Source: Stenocarpella maydis
Taxonomy: Eukaryota; Ascomycota; Sordariomycetes; Diaporthales; Diaporthaceae
DNA length: 64,000 nt
Assembly: GCA_002270565.1 (NCBI GenBank)
Contig: NQMI01000006.1
Span: 281,659 to 345,658, forward strand
Direction of reading: 5' to 3'
The notes beneath the pieces were generated by a model. The model had not been told where the DNA came from, searched no databases, and worked only from the letters and a program-made list of their open reading frames with translations. Positions 45,445 to 56,310 of the stretch are shown in pieces. The first letter of the stretch is position 1. Each line of letters begins with the position of its first letter. Both the position numbers and the translations under genes were made by a program.

Positions 45445-46481
45445 AAGGGGAATCAATGGGTATATGGATGGAGTGCTGGTGTTTGGGATTGGGAGTTCTG
45501 GTGATGCGTCGATCGAGGAGAGAAAAGGGCCCACCTCTAATACCCTTACCCTGGATTTGCTTGAACTACCCGCTTTTGTATATGAATGGAAAGGGGGGGG
45601 GGGGGGAACAAGGAAGAGGACGAAGACGGTCAGTAATACAAGCAAGGACAAAGCTATAAATCATACCACCCAATGAAAAAAAAAAACCAATAAAACCAGT
45701 GTCAATTGATTATAATCCATGCCTGAGACCATATTAGGAAGGGGGCTGGGAACGCCGTGTTCCACCGAAGATCCGACTGGGCTGTCTTTACAGGAGCATC
45801 TGAACAGACTGCCGCATTTTGAGGCTAACCCTTTGAGGAGCACCGATCCGGATGCAATTACTCTCGTGTTCATCCATGACTGCTCGCCATGAAGTGAATG
45901 GTATAATTATTAGATCCATTTATCGTTCTTGAACCTCGGGGGTGTTTCGCCTGGAAAGAGGCTGCCGTGTCAATGTCCCAAAGCAGGACACTCGTGGAGA
46001 GATGTTGTGTAGTCAAGGCCACACACATTGTTACTCGGTACCCATTTAAGCACGGGGCCCGTCATTGACCCTTACCCCGGATTCTACTGGGACCCCCGCC
46101 CGTTCCGTCCCCCTCTTGTACACTAGTGTAATTGCCCATTTGGTCACTCCTGGAGGACCCCGCAGTCCGCGATCGGAGAGTTTTTTTTTTTTGGTCTAAC
46201 CGCGACACAAATACTCCGTAATCTCTTCGTCTTCCTCCGTATCTTTGATGACTGTTAACATCGTGCGTGACTCAGTTCCAGACTCGAGACGACATCGCCT
46301 CGTCTATACCTATTTTCGCCTTCGCTGTACCATTCCTGTATTCTCTGAACAATCAGTTAATCAATTCCCTACTGTCGCCCTCAGGTATTTCCTGTCCCTC
46401 TGGTGCTCTTGACGATCACCCCCACTAACTCGGACAGCAACCCTACGCACATTGAACCACCTTACTCCAAACAACCCTACG
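45445..46481. other. Intergenic region before the aminotransferase gene
   Basis: Contains a G run of about 14 at 45593-45607, a poly-A run near 45676 and a CT-rich leader (46200-46480) with a T tract at 46181-46192. No gene seen. Confidence 0.45.
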
Positions 46482-47825
46482 ATGCCTTCCTTCCCTCCCC
46501 CGCCCTCGAGCGCCCTCGACTGGGCCAACATTGGCTTCCGCATGCACGAAGGTGGGTCAATTGGTCTCCCGATAGCTTGCTGTATCCGCCTCTGACGCGT
46601 CCTCATACGTTGCAGTCAACGGCCACATCGAGTCGCATTACTCGCACAAGACCGGGAAATGGTCGCCCCTGCAGTTCGTCACCGACCCTTTCATCCGCAT
46701 CCACGGCATGGCTCCGGCCCTCAACTACGGTCAACAAGTCTACGAGGGCCTCAAGGCCTTCCGCACCCCCGGCGACTCTTCGATCCAGATCTTCCGCCCC
46801 GACCGCAACGCCTACCGCATGCAGCACAGCGCCGAGTGCGTCTCCATCCCGCCCGTCCCAGTCGAATTGTTCATCGATGCCTGCAAGGCCGCCGTGGCTC
46901 TCAATGCCGAGTGGGTCCCGCCTCACGACACGGGGGCTGCCATGTACGTGCGACCTCAGGTCTACGGCTCGAGCGCCCAGCTCGGCCTGAGCCCGCCCGA
47001 GGAGTACACCTTCTGCGTCTACGTGCTGCCCACCGGCGTCTACCACGGCGTGCACCCTGTGCGCTGCCTCATTCTCGACGAGTTCGACCGCGCCGCCCCC
47101 AACGGCACCGGAAATGCCAAGGTCGGCGGGAACTATGCGCCCGTGCTGAGGTGGACGGATAAGGCGCGCAAGGATGGCTACGACATCACCCTGCACCTCG
47201 ACAGTGCCACCCACTCCGAGGTGGATGAGTTCAGCACGAGCGGCTTCCTCGGTGCGCTGGTCGACGGAGAAAGTGTGACGATTGTGGTGCCGGATTCCAA
47301 GAACGTCATCAAGAGCGTCACCAGTGAGAGTGTTCAGGCTATCGCCCGGGGCTTTGGCTGGAAGGTCGAGCAGCGGTCGGTAAGTGAAAAACCAGACACA
47401 TTTGCAGGAGAGATGCAGAAAGCTGACACAGTGAGCAGATCAAGTACGCCGAGCTGCCCAACTTCCAAGAGGTCATGGCTGCTGGAACAGCCGCCTCCTT
47501 GGTTCCCATCCGCTCCATCACCCGCCGCCTGGCTTCCTCAGACCCCAATTCCTGGGCTGCCGCCGTCAAGTCACACCCTCGGCTGTCGGTTGACGCCGCA
47601 AGGGGCGAAGAGACGGTCACCTATATCCCTGACCACCAGGAGGATGCCGGCCCCCTGTGCCTGAAGCTGCTCACGCAGCTCAAGGGCATCCAGGCGGGCA
47701 AGGTCGAGGACAAGGACGGATGGTGCGCCAAGCTCTCTGAACAGGACCGCAGGAAGGCCATCGGCCACGAGGTGGTGACCAACGGGGCGGCAGGTGAGGA
47801 CCTGAGCGTTGGTCAGATGGACTAG
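46482..47825 (+). CDS. Branched-chain amino acid aminotransferase (PLP fold type IV)
   Basis: Transfers the amino group between leucine, isoleucine or valine and 2-oxoglutarate with PLP. Exons 46482-46551, 46616-47379 and 47439-47825 (introns 64 and 59 nt, the second with branch CTGAC) give 406 residues. Motifs: HGMAPALNYGQQVYEGLKAFR near residues 53-72, the catalytic lysine in AKVGGNYAPVLRW (Lys192 by my count), and VDEFSTSGFLG, where most family members have EEx(S/G)T. The fungal branch with YGQQ(V/I)YEG is often cytosolic or linked to secondary metabolism. There is no clear mitochondrial presequence; the N-terminus MPSFPPPPSSALDW is neutral. The exact substrate cannot be told from sequence. 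ATG context and CT-rich leader support the start. Confidence 0.88.
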
Positions 47826-50103
47826 GAAATCCATGAGATTCATGCTGGCAAATCTCGGCGATAAGGAAAACCGCCCGGAACTGTCCAACTCGGAGCGATG
47901 CTTGATGCGAGTAAAGACGAATAAGACCACCGCTATTGCCGTTTCTCCATTACGAATTCTGGCGATAAACCAGCAGAGACGCCCGGTCCACTCCCATCCC
48001 GGTTTCTGACCTCACCTGGAATATGGGGGTTTGTGGAAGCGGGCAGGATTACCATGACGGCGTCTGAAAGGTTAGACAAAAAAGCAACTAAATCTACTCC
48101 GTTGCATACGATGCACAATGGTCAGTTGATCCTTAAAACCATGACATGCTATTCTTGGACTGTTCACTTCATACGTGCCATTCGAATTGCGGCCCCATTC
48201 GGGGCTGCAGGCTCCCTAGCTAAGCCTCGGCAAGGGCTGGGTTGACCCTGTCGTTGCGAAAAGGCTGCAATGAACATAGTTTATATACAGCCAAGCGATA
48301 TCCACCACGTCTTGGTCCGGGCCACATGCACGTCGCAGGGGTCCAGCTCTCGTCTGTCCTCGTCTCGGCTCGTCCCTTCGCTGCAACCTTGCATCCGCCT
48401 TGCATGCCCTCCCTGCCTGTTGTTCAACCGTTCAACCATCTGTGCGGCCCCCGTTGCAACCGATTCAGCCATCCTCCACACGAACAAACCCAACCAATCA
48501 GGCCGGGGCTCATTGTCAAGCCTGCAGGGGTGCTGACAAGTTTCAAGCTGTCTGCGTTTACCTCAGCCCACGTGTTTCTTATCTATCTCGCCCGCCGGGC
48601 AGACGTCACCACCCCGAGACTCGAGGTTGCAAACTGCCGGTCCAGCTTCGCGAGAGACTGCAAGGTGACGACTGCGTACCACAAGGAGGATCGAGGCAAC
48701 CCGTACCCCGCGCAGCCCGCTTCCAGCCATCACTAAGTGACGCTCCCAATTGGCCCCGGAAGTTCTTATCGGAACAAGCTGCAGCCCTTCGCTTCTGCAA
48801 TGCAGGGTGAAAATGGTATCTGGGACTTTTACCGTTGTCTACATACTACTGTATGCAGCACTTCTGCTGCCAGTCATGTCCAGCCACAGCAAACCAGCGC
48901 CGGATGGCACGACGTCTGTGAGGCTCCCACTGTTTTGGCACCGGCTGAGCTCGGGTCTTCTTAGCATAGGGCTAAGAAAGGGGTTGCATTTTGGCGTCAT
49001 ATCGACCATCGGCACAAGCCTCGAAAAACCAGATGACTACATAGCGAAAGCCTGTTCTCAACAGGGACAGCAGCAACCACTCAGCGGTCTGGGCGAGGGC
49101 TAGGCGAACCTAGTGTACCTTGTCCCTGCGAAGCCTTCTCCAAGCCTCTGGGCCGGGGCATGCCGCTGCTAGCAGTTTCTCTAGCGCTTCAGCGGTGGTG
49201 CTAACATGAGCAAAGGCCTGTACGTGGGCCCTTATAAAGTAAGCTTTTTCATATGGACCCAGATTGTTCTTCCTGCGCTTGGTCCAACCAGGGGTCAGGG
49301 GTCTTTCTGCCACAACGCCTTTTCGGGTCGACTTTCGGCTCAAATTGAACCCTCTTGTCGCTCCCAAGTCCGCCTCGGGAGGATTCTGAGGCAACCGTCA
49401 GAATTCAAAACGGATGATGGCCTCCAGCCTGAAGAGCCACATCCTGGCAGGGTGGGAGGGGGTGGAAATCACACATCGGCTCACCGCCTGCAGCTGGTCA
49501 AACACTAGAATAGACCGCGGACGCAGATCTGATGTCGCGGTGGTATTGGGCCAGGCGGATTCACATGCGCAATGCCATCCCCTGCGCCACTGGCGGCATC
49601 GCATAGTCTGTATCTACCGGATCCATGGGATCCAGCCCCGAGTCAAGAGATGTCGGCCGCTAGCAACTTTCCACAGTCTTTTGTCAGATCAGCGCGTAAT
49701 GCAATTTGCCTGCTGCTCCCCACGCTTGCGCGCACATTCCATCCCGATCAAGAACCAACGCCGTGCTGCGCTTTCTTGGATATGGTATGGCGGCGGGTTG
49801 GCTCCAAACGAGTCGCACCCTCTCGAGAATATCCCTCACCGGCCCACTCGTGATGGCTTGGATCTGCCCTAGATAATTTGGCAAGACCACGCACACACAC
49901 AGCCTGCTCTTTTTTCCTTCCCTCAAGAGTAGACTCGTGCTCCTTCTTGTCAAGTTGCAGACTCGTCCGTCAGCAAAGCATTATTAACTTGCCCTTTGTT
50001 TGGGTAGCTGGTGCTTCGGTGCCGAGCAGTCACGCCCTCCTCCCTCTTGTTGTTCGAGCCCCACCTTGCCACTTACACGAGTGAACAACAAGAAAAAGCG
50101 AAA
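47826..50103. other. Intergenic region, no gene seen
   Basis: 3' flank of the aminotransferase and 5' region of the potassium transporter. Several open frames of 60-160 codons exist on both strands, but none has an intron pattern or recognisable domain. The last 250 bp are CT-rich, as expected for a leader. Confidence 0.4.
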
Positions 50104-52876
50104 ATGGTCGCCCAACCGCCAGTCACGCCCGTCGCCCCCGGGCAGACCATCAAGATCGCAGAGGGCGCCCACCCGAACCAGCTGAGCCGCCAGATGTCCG
50201 AGTCCGAGCAGCGGTTCCGGCCCCTCCAGCCGACCGACACGACGGGCCTCGCGGGCGGTATCTACAACACGCGGGAGCTGTCGCGAATCCGGAGCGCGCA
50301 GGGCATCTCGTTCGATCGTCACATCTCGTTCGACCGTCGTACGGAGCGTACGGAGCCGGCCGTCGACGTTGAGGAGGGCGACAACTGGCGCGAGAGCGAA
50401 CAGCCCAAGGTCAAGCAGGTCTACCGCGGCACCACGCTGCTCTGGCTTGCCTACCAGTCCGTCGGCGCCATCTACGGCGACATCGGGACGAGCCCGCTCT
50501 ATGTCTTCTCTTCGACCTTCACCTCGGCCCCGGACTACAACTCTGTCGTCCAGGTCTTGTCCGTCATCATCTGGTCGCTGACTATCATGGTCACGTTTAA
50601 ATATGTTCTGATTGTGCTGCGCGCGGACAACGAGGGCGAGGGCGGCACGTTCAGTTGTTATTCGCTCCTGACGAGATTTGTAAGTTGATAAATTCGCACT
50701 GCTTCCGTCCTGTCTCGGACGTTCCTTGCGCTGACCTCTCCAAGGCCAACATCACAGCTCGCGACCCGAAGGAAGAGCCACTAGTACACATGGAAAGGCA
50801 CCTCACCGGGAACCTCCGGTCGTCCAACCTGGGAGTGCGCTCGCTCCTTGAAAGGAGCCGGTTCTTCCGCGGCCTGCTCAAGACGATCGGTGTCCTGGCT
50901 GTGTCCATGGTCCTCGCCGACGGCGTCCTCACGCCGGCGCAGTCCGTCCTCGGCGCGGTGCAGGGCCTCAATGTGGTCAGCCCGAACATCTCGAGCTCGA
51001 CGGTCGTCGGCACCTCGTGCGGCATCATCATCCTCCTCTTCCTTGTCCAGCCCCTGGGCCTGACCCGCCTGGCCTCGGCCTTCGCGCCCATCGTCATCCT
51101 CTGGCTGGCCTTCAACGCCGGCTTCGGCATCTACAACCTCGTCAACTTCGACCACAGCGTCCTCAAGGCGTTCAACCCTTACTATGCCTTCCAGTTCTTC
51201 ATCCAGGGCAAGACGGAGGCCTGGAAGATGCTCGGTGGCGTGTTGCTCGCCTTCACCGGCGTCGAGGCGCTATTTGCGGATCTGGGTGCCTTCTCCATGC
51301 GGGCGATCCAGCTGAGTTGGCTGTGTTGGACGTACCCTTGTCTCCTGCTGGGGTACATTGGGCAGGCGGCGTATATTGTCGTTCACCCTGAAGCGTACTC
51401 CAACCCGTTCTATAACTCGGTGCCGCCGGGGATGCTGTACCCTTCTCTCGTCGTTGCTGTCTTGGCTGCTATTGTGGCGTCGCAGGCTATTATCACAGCT
51501 ACGTTTCAGGTACGTACCTGTCCACAATCATCTGTGACCACGCCACTGACAAGCGCCTACTGTAGCTTATTGCCCAAATCATGAAGCTTTCGTACTGCCC
51601 GCAGGTCAAGGTCGTACACACGTCCAAGACCTTCCACGGACAGCTCTACGTTCCCTTCCTCAACTGGCTCCTCATGTGCGGCACCATCCTCGTCACCGCC
51701 GTCTACTCCAACACAACGCGCCTCGGCAACGCCTACGGCGTCTGCGTCATGTTCGTCACTTTCTTCGACACGTGCATGGTCACACTCGTGGCACTCATCG
51801 TCTGGCGCCTCCCTCCTTACGTCGTCTTCATCCCCTGGCTGTGCTTCGCCTCGGTGGATGGCCTGTACATCACCTCGGCCCTCAACAAGGTGCCGGATGG
51901 TGCTTGGTTCACCCTCACCATCTCGGCGATTATGACCGGCCTGTTCATGCTGTGGCGGTACGGCAAGGAGATGCAGTGGAAGGCCGAGGCGGAGGACCGG
52001 ATCCGCCTCAACTCGCTCGTCACCAAGGACGACGAGGGCAAGCTCAAGCTCACGCAGCGCTGGGGCGGCGACCAGCTCTCGCAGATCCGCGGCCTGGGCA
52101 TCTTCTTCGACAAGACTGGCGTGCTGACCCCGGCCGTCTTCACCCACTTTGCGAGCAAGTTCAACGCGGTCATGGACGTGACGGTGTTTTGGCACCTGCA
52201 CCCGGTCGAGGCCCCCACCGTGCCGGACGCGGAGCGCTACTCCGTCTCCAAGTTCACCACCATCCCGGGCTGCTACCGCCTCGTCGTCAAGCACGGCTTC
52301 ATGGACGAGGTCATGTCGCCCGACCTCGCGGCCCTCATCTACGAGAAGGTCCGCTCCTTCATCATCCGCCAGGCCGCCCGCGGCGAGGAGATCCGCCGCG
52401 AGGACCCCTCCCTCTCGGGCGACGGCGGCTCCGAGGCCACGCAGCGCAGCGGCATCGAGAACGCCGAGTCGGCGGCGGGCGCCCCCATGTCCGAGTCGGC
52501 CACGCTCGACGCCAACAACACGAGCGCCACCGCCACCGGCACGGACATCATCACCCCGGCGTCGGCGCCCTCGTCGGCCTGCGGCAGGGGCGGGGTCGGG
52601 GTGTCGCCCGACAGGCACATCTCGGAGAAGCTCCCCATCGAGCTGCGCGACGAGGCCGTCGCGGCGGAGCTGGCGCGCCTGGACCGCGCGTACGCGGCCA
52701 GGATCATGTACGTCGTCGGCAAGGGCCAGATGCGGACGAGGACGGGCACGCCCATCTTCCGGAGGGCCGTGCTGACCATCTTCCTGTGGATCAGGGACAA
52801 CACGCGGGCCAAGATTGCGAACCTGCGGCTGGCCATGGACCGTGTTGTCGAGATTGGGTTTGTCAAGGATATATGA
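50104..52876 (+). CDS. High-affinity potassium transporter, HAK/KUP/KT family
   Basis: Plasma-membrane K+ uptake, probably K+/H+ symport. Exons 50104-50679, 50745-51509 and 51566-52876 (introns 65 and 56 nt) give 883 residues, a normal fungal HAK length. The ATG at 50104 (GCGAAAATGG) is the first in frame. After about 110 polar residues the first membrane segment carries VGAIYGDIGTSPLYVFSSTF, the family signature. Further helices include TIGVLAVSMVLADGVLTPAQ, LLAFTGVEALFADLGAFS, VVAVLAAIVASQAIITATFQ and FIPWLCFASVDGLYITSALN. The C-terminal third is cytosolic, with KTGVLTPAVFTHFASKFNA and an Ala/Ser/Thr-rich variable insert (about residues 730-800), then a conserved end RIMYVVGKGQMRTRTGTPIFRR. 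Such genes are usually induced by K+ starvation; no element for this was identified. It borders the AT-rich island that precedes the metabolic cluster. Confidence 0.93.
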
Positions 52877-53910
52877 TATGAGGGGCCCCCTGGGAAAATG
52901 TATCATAGGGAGAGAGGCTTTTTTTTTTTTCTTTGTGGTGATGATGTTTGACGCGATCAGGCGTTGGCATGGCGCATGGGCTTGGGCTGAATATCTTGAT
53001 ATCCATCAACCATCTATTATGATTTGGTATTCTATGAAATATGGTGTAGATTGAGAACACTACCAATGTACTCTGAACCACAGGTCAATATCCGGGACAC
53101 GTATTTAGAGTTCCAAGTCTCAGCACCACAATTTTCTCTCAAAACGCATTGTGAGCCCATACAAGCCTTGTTATACTCGGGAAGCCACAATGTGTTTCTG
53201 GTGCCACGGCGAGCAAGCCGGGTGACAGAAACCCGGCTTTGGTTGAAGTTGACCGTGCAAGTATGAAGTAACCGCTGCATTGTTTACTAAGGCAATTACC
53301 TCCATACCTAGGTACTACTACTTTATTATTTACCTAGTGGCTAAATATAACCAACAGAACGCTCTACTTACTATGCTAAACCCGGGCGAATCTTACTACC
53401 TTGTGCTCCTAAGGATGAAAATTATTTTCTTAATTTTAGTTGAATAAAATAAGTCTTTTTTATTTGTTTTTATAGCTTTATTTCTAATTTAAACATAACT
53501 TCCTATTTAACAGAATCTATAAAAATCTATTTAAGTAATTATAAACACTTATTAACTTAATGCAAAATAATATAGCTTTAACTAATACTGGCCTCCTTTT
53601 ATACTATGCTATGTAAGAACTCTACTTCTATATAGACTGTTTGTATTCTTGCTCTGCTAAGCCGGAACAACAATGGTTCTAATAGGACAAAAGGCAATGG
53701 TTCTAGGCTATAAGCAAAGTTTCACGGTACATGCCTTAAACATTGACCCTGTACTAATGAATTATCTTACCTAAAAGTCCTCCTACTAACAGAATGGTTT
53801 TCATATGGATCATAAGACCAATTTTGGATAACAATCTGATCTAGTACGTAATGCATAGTGAGACAAGCTTTGCCAATTCACAAAGCGGTATTGACAGATA
53901 CCGATGGGCC
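52877..53910. other. AT-rich island, probable RIP-treated relic
   Basis: From about 53320 to 53650 the sequence is strongly AT-rich (runs such as TTTATTTGTTTTTATAG) and lacks open frames, unlike the GC-rich genes on either side. It looks like an old repeat mutated by RIP. No terminal repeats were found. It marks the border between the potassium transporter and the putative cluster. Confidence 0.55.
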
Positions 53911-54974
53911 TCATTCGGGTGCCTTCCTGAGCGGTGCCTTTAATGTCCCCGGCAATCCACTCATCTCTCCATGTGTCACCTCAAACCACGGCTCGTACAC
54001 TTTGACAACCCTATCATTCACCTTACCACTCTTTCCGGGCGGCACATCGTGGTAATAATGAGAGTCATACGCCGTCTCGATCGACTGCCCCGTCCGCTCG
54101 CCAGCTGTATCATCGAGAAACACCTGGTAGGCCTTCAAGAGACATTTTTTCTTGGTCAGGCTGGCAAGGAATGTCAGCATTACGCCTGGGTCAGTACCCC
54201 AAACCGGCGGGCCCACAGTGGCCGGAACAGAACCTACTGCTCGTCCAGAAACGCCTCCTGGAAGCCCGGCATGATGTGCGTGTCGTAGCCATTGGGGAGC
54301 ACGCTGTTGATGGTGATGCCCTCGAGAGCCAACATTGGCGCCATGACGCGGACCCACTGCACGACGCCCGCCTTTGCCGCACTGTATTCCGGCAGGTTGA
54401 CAATTGGGTAGATCCCCGCCACACTGCTGGACACGATGATCCTGCCGCCCCCTGCCTGCGCAGGGTTGTGCCGCATGTAGTGCACCGCGAGTTCCGTGCC
54501 GTACATGACACCCTTGAGGTCTGTGTCGGTGCAGCTGAGGTCCGGCCGGGGAGGGGCGTCCTCGACCGGGGCGCCCTTGTGCCCCAGGTTGTAGCGGCTG
54601 CCACGGTCGACGATCCCGGCGTTGACGATGAAGGCGTCCAGACGGTTCCATCTGTCCCAGGCTGTCTTCAGGAGGTTGGCCTGGGACTCGTATGACGAGA
54701 CGTCGCACTGAACGAATATGGCGGTCCCGCCCGTCCGGTCTAGCTGAGCCGCAATGGCCTCGCCTTCCTTTGAGCGTCTGCCTGAGACGACGATGTTGTA
54801 TCCTTGGGGATGAAGATGCTCCGCGAGGTCTCGTCCGATGCCAGACTGTTGGATTGGTTAGTGAGGTATGGAGAAATCGCCATGGTCTTGCATGCATGCG
54901 GCTTGATCGATAGGGCTCACTGTTGACCCTGTGATGACAACCACTTTCCTTTCAACTGGTCCGTTGAAACTCAT
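53911..54974 (-). CDS. Short-chain dehydrogenase/reductase (classical SDR, 15-PGDH-like)
   Basis: NAD(P)-dependent oxidoreductase of alcohol or ketone substrates. Exons 54974-54921, 54845-54238 and 54160-53911 (introns 75 and 77 nt; branch CTAAC in the first, CTGAC in the second) give 303 residues. The first exon ends in the middle of the cofactor loop and joins as TGSTSGIG (TGxxxGIG). Also present are the NAG motif at residues 93-95, Ser157-159 and YSAAK with Tyr172 and Lys176, so the catalytic set is complete. The sequence after the active site (NSVLPNGYDTHIMPGFQEAF) is like fungal hydroxyprostaglandin-dehydrogenase-type SDRs. Substrate unknown. The start is supported by the intron position in the Rossmann loop. 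It is the leftmost gene of the proposed cluster. Confidence 0.88.
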
Positions 54975-55804
54975 CTTGATAGAAGATCGTATAAGTTTTT
55001 CTGTACTTTAATAATTTGAGGTTAGTGAATGGGATCCTTCCCACGATATATACTCGCAAGAGATTCAGAATCGCAAGTGACCTTTATATTAACGTTTCTA
55101 TACCAAGTATCTAAAGAATTACCTATCCCCCACAACGGTCAATACAAAATACCGCCCCATCCGTCCATTCAAGGCTCCGATTATCTATTATTACCCAGGT
55201 GGCGAATGAACTTGTCAACACCCAATTGATAATTGCGTCTAGAGTAACCTGCAGTGCCAAGTGTCTTTCGACAGCTATAGTGGTTCTCGTCATACCACAC
55301 TTGCATATGGGATTTAGAATTGCCAGTGAGATATGAATTACATATCTGCCGAGGTGGTATTTGCCTGCGACTGCCCGTCATCGAAAAGGCGATCTGCCAT
55401 CCCAGGCAACAGTTTGCGAGGTGCTGTTTGCCTTCTGACAGCTGACATGGTTAACTTGGTTATAACTTTCGGCAAGCATGGATATCACCCGCAATGAGAT
55501 TTCCCAGTGGAGGTTTCACGTAGAAGGGAGTCACATGCTTGAGATACTCGTAGGGACATGAATCTGGACGTTGTCTCCAGCACTATCAACAGAAGCGGCT
55601 CTTTAGGTTAGCCGGTACTACTCTATAGCACCTAGGTAGGGCATGTCCATCTTCTGGTGAGTCTCCCACCTCTCTCATGAAACATCTCCAGTATGCATAC
55701 CAAATTATCCAGACACGTCAAGATTAGCCGTGGCCGCCTCACGGTTTTAATTTGTCAATAGGCGTCGCCCTTCCCGCCACTTGCTCGACTTGGTTATGAT
55801 GGGA
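54975..55804. other. Intergenic region, SDR promoter
   Basis: Moderately AT-rich sequence upstream of the dehydrogenase. No gene seen, and no copy of the TCCCGCGGGA palindrome found in other parts of the cluster. Confidence 0.45.
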
Positions 55805-56155
55805 TGATTAATCGGGTGAGAAGCAAGTGGCTCTCGAAGAGGCCCTGGACATTCTTTCACTTCCGTTTGTGGTGTGTACAGGGACCATGCAATGACCCAG
55901 CTCTTCGTCTTCCGGGTTGTCCTGCAAGGAGCGCCCCCTAATATGTGGCCAATCCCGGCTCCCGGTTGTCTTGCTTCCTCTACCTTTCTTGGATAACTCG
56001 CTCAATGTTATGCCCGAGTTGCCGTTGCCGCGGCTGTTGCCTGTACCGTAAGTGGTGGGCAAGTGGCATTTGAAAAGCGGCCTGATGGCAGCAGACGTAC
56101 AATGAACAAAAAGAAGTGAATGTTCCAGGGCGAAACCAACTACTACAAGGCTCCC
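55805..56155 (-). pseudogene. C-terminal fragment, possibly of a PTH11-type membrane receptor
   Basis: One open frame ends at a TAA at 55807-55805. It reads GSLVVVGFALEHSLLFVHC, then TSAAIRPLFKCHLPTTYGTG and a polar tail with SELSKKGRGSKTTGSR and ERMSRASSRATCF. The order of last membrane helix, a P(L)F-type cytosolic start and a Ser/Gly-rich tail is like fungal rhodopsin-domain (PTH11-like) proteins. No upstream exons with other helices were recognised before the neighbouring MFS gene's 3' end at 56311, so it is a fragment or the identity is wrong. Confidence 0.3.
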
Positions 56156-56310
56156 TGAAGGTTATCCTAGGCCCGCAAGTTATTTGGTCGATTCACCCAA
56201 TCATACTTCACACGAGATTTGAGAAAGGCATACGTGGAGCTAAGCGACAATCAAATGGATTTCATTCTCCCATTATCCAATACCATCAATCATGATTACC
56301 AAAGAATTAA

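Noticed and set aside
51676..52881. Long alternative frame and a 449-codon antisense frame over the potassium transporter
   Set aside because: Arg/His/Pro- and Asp/Arg/Val-rich low-complexity translations typical of shadows of GC-ending codons; the true frame has the KUP signature and twelve-helix pattern.
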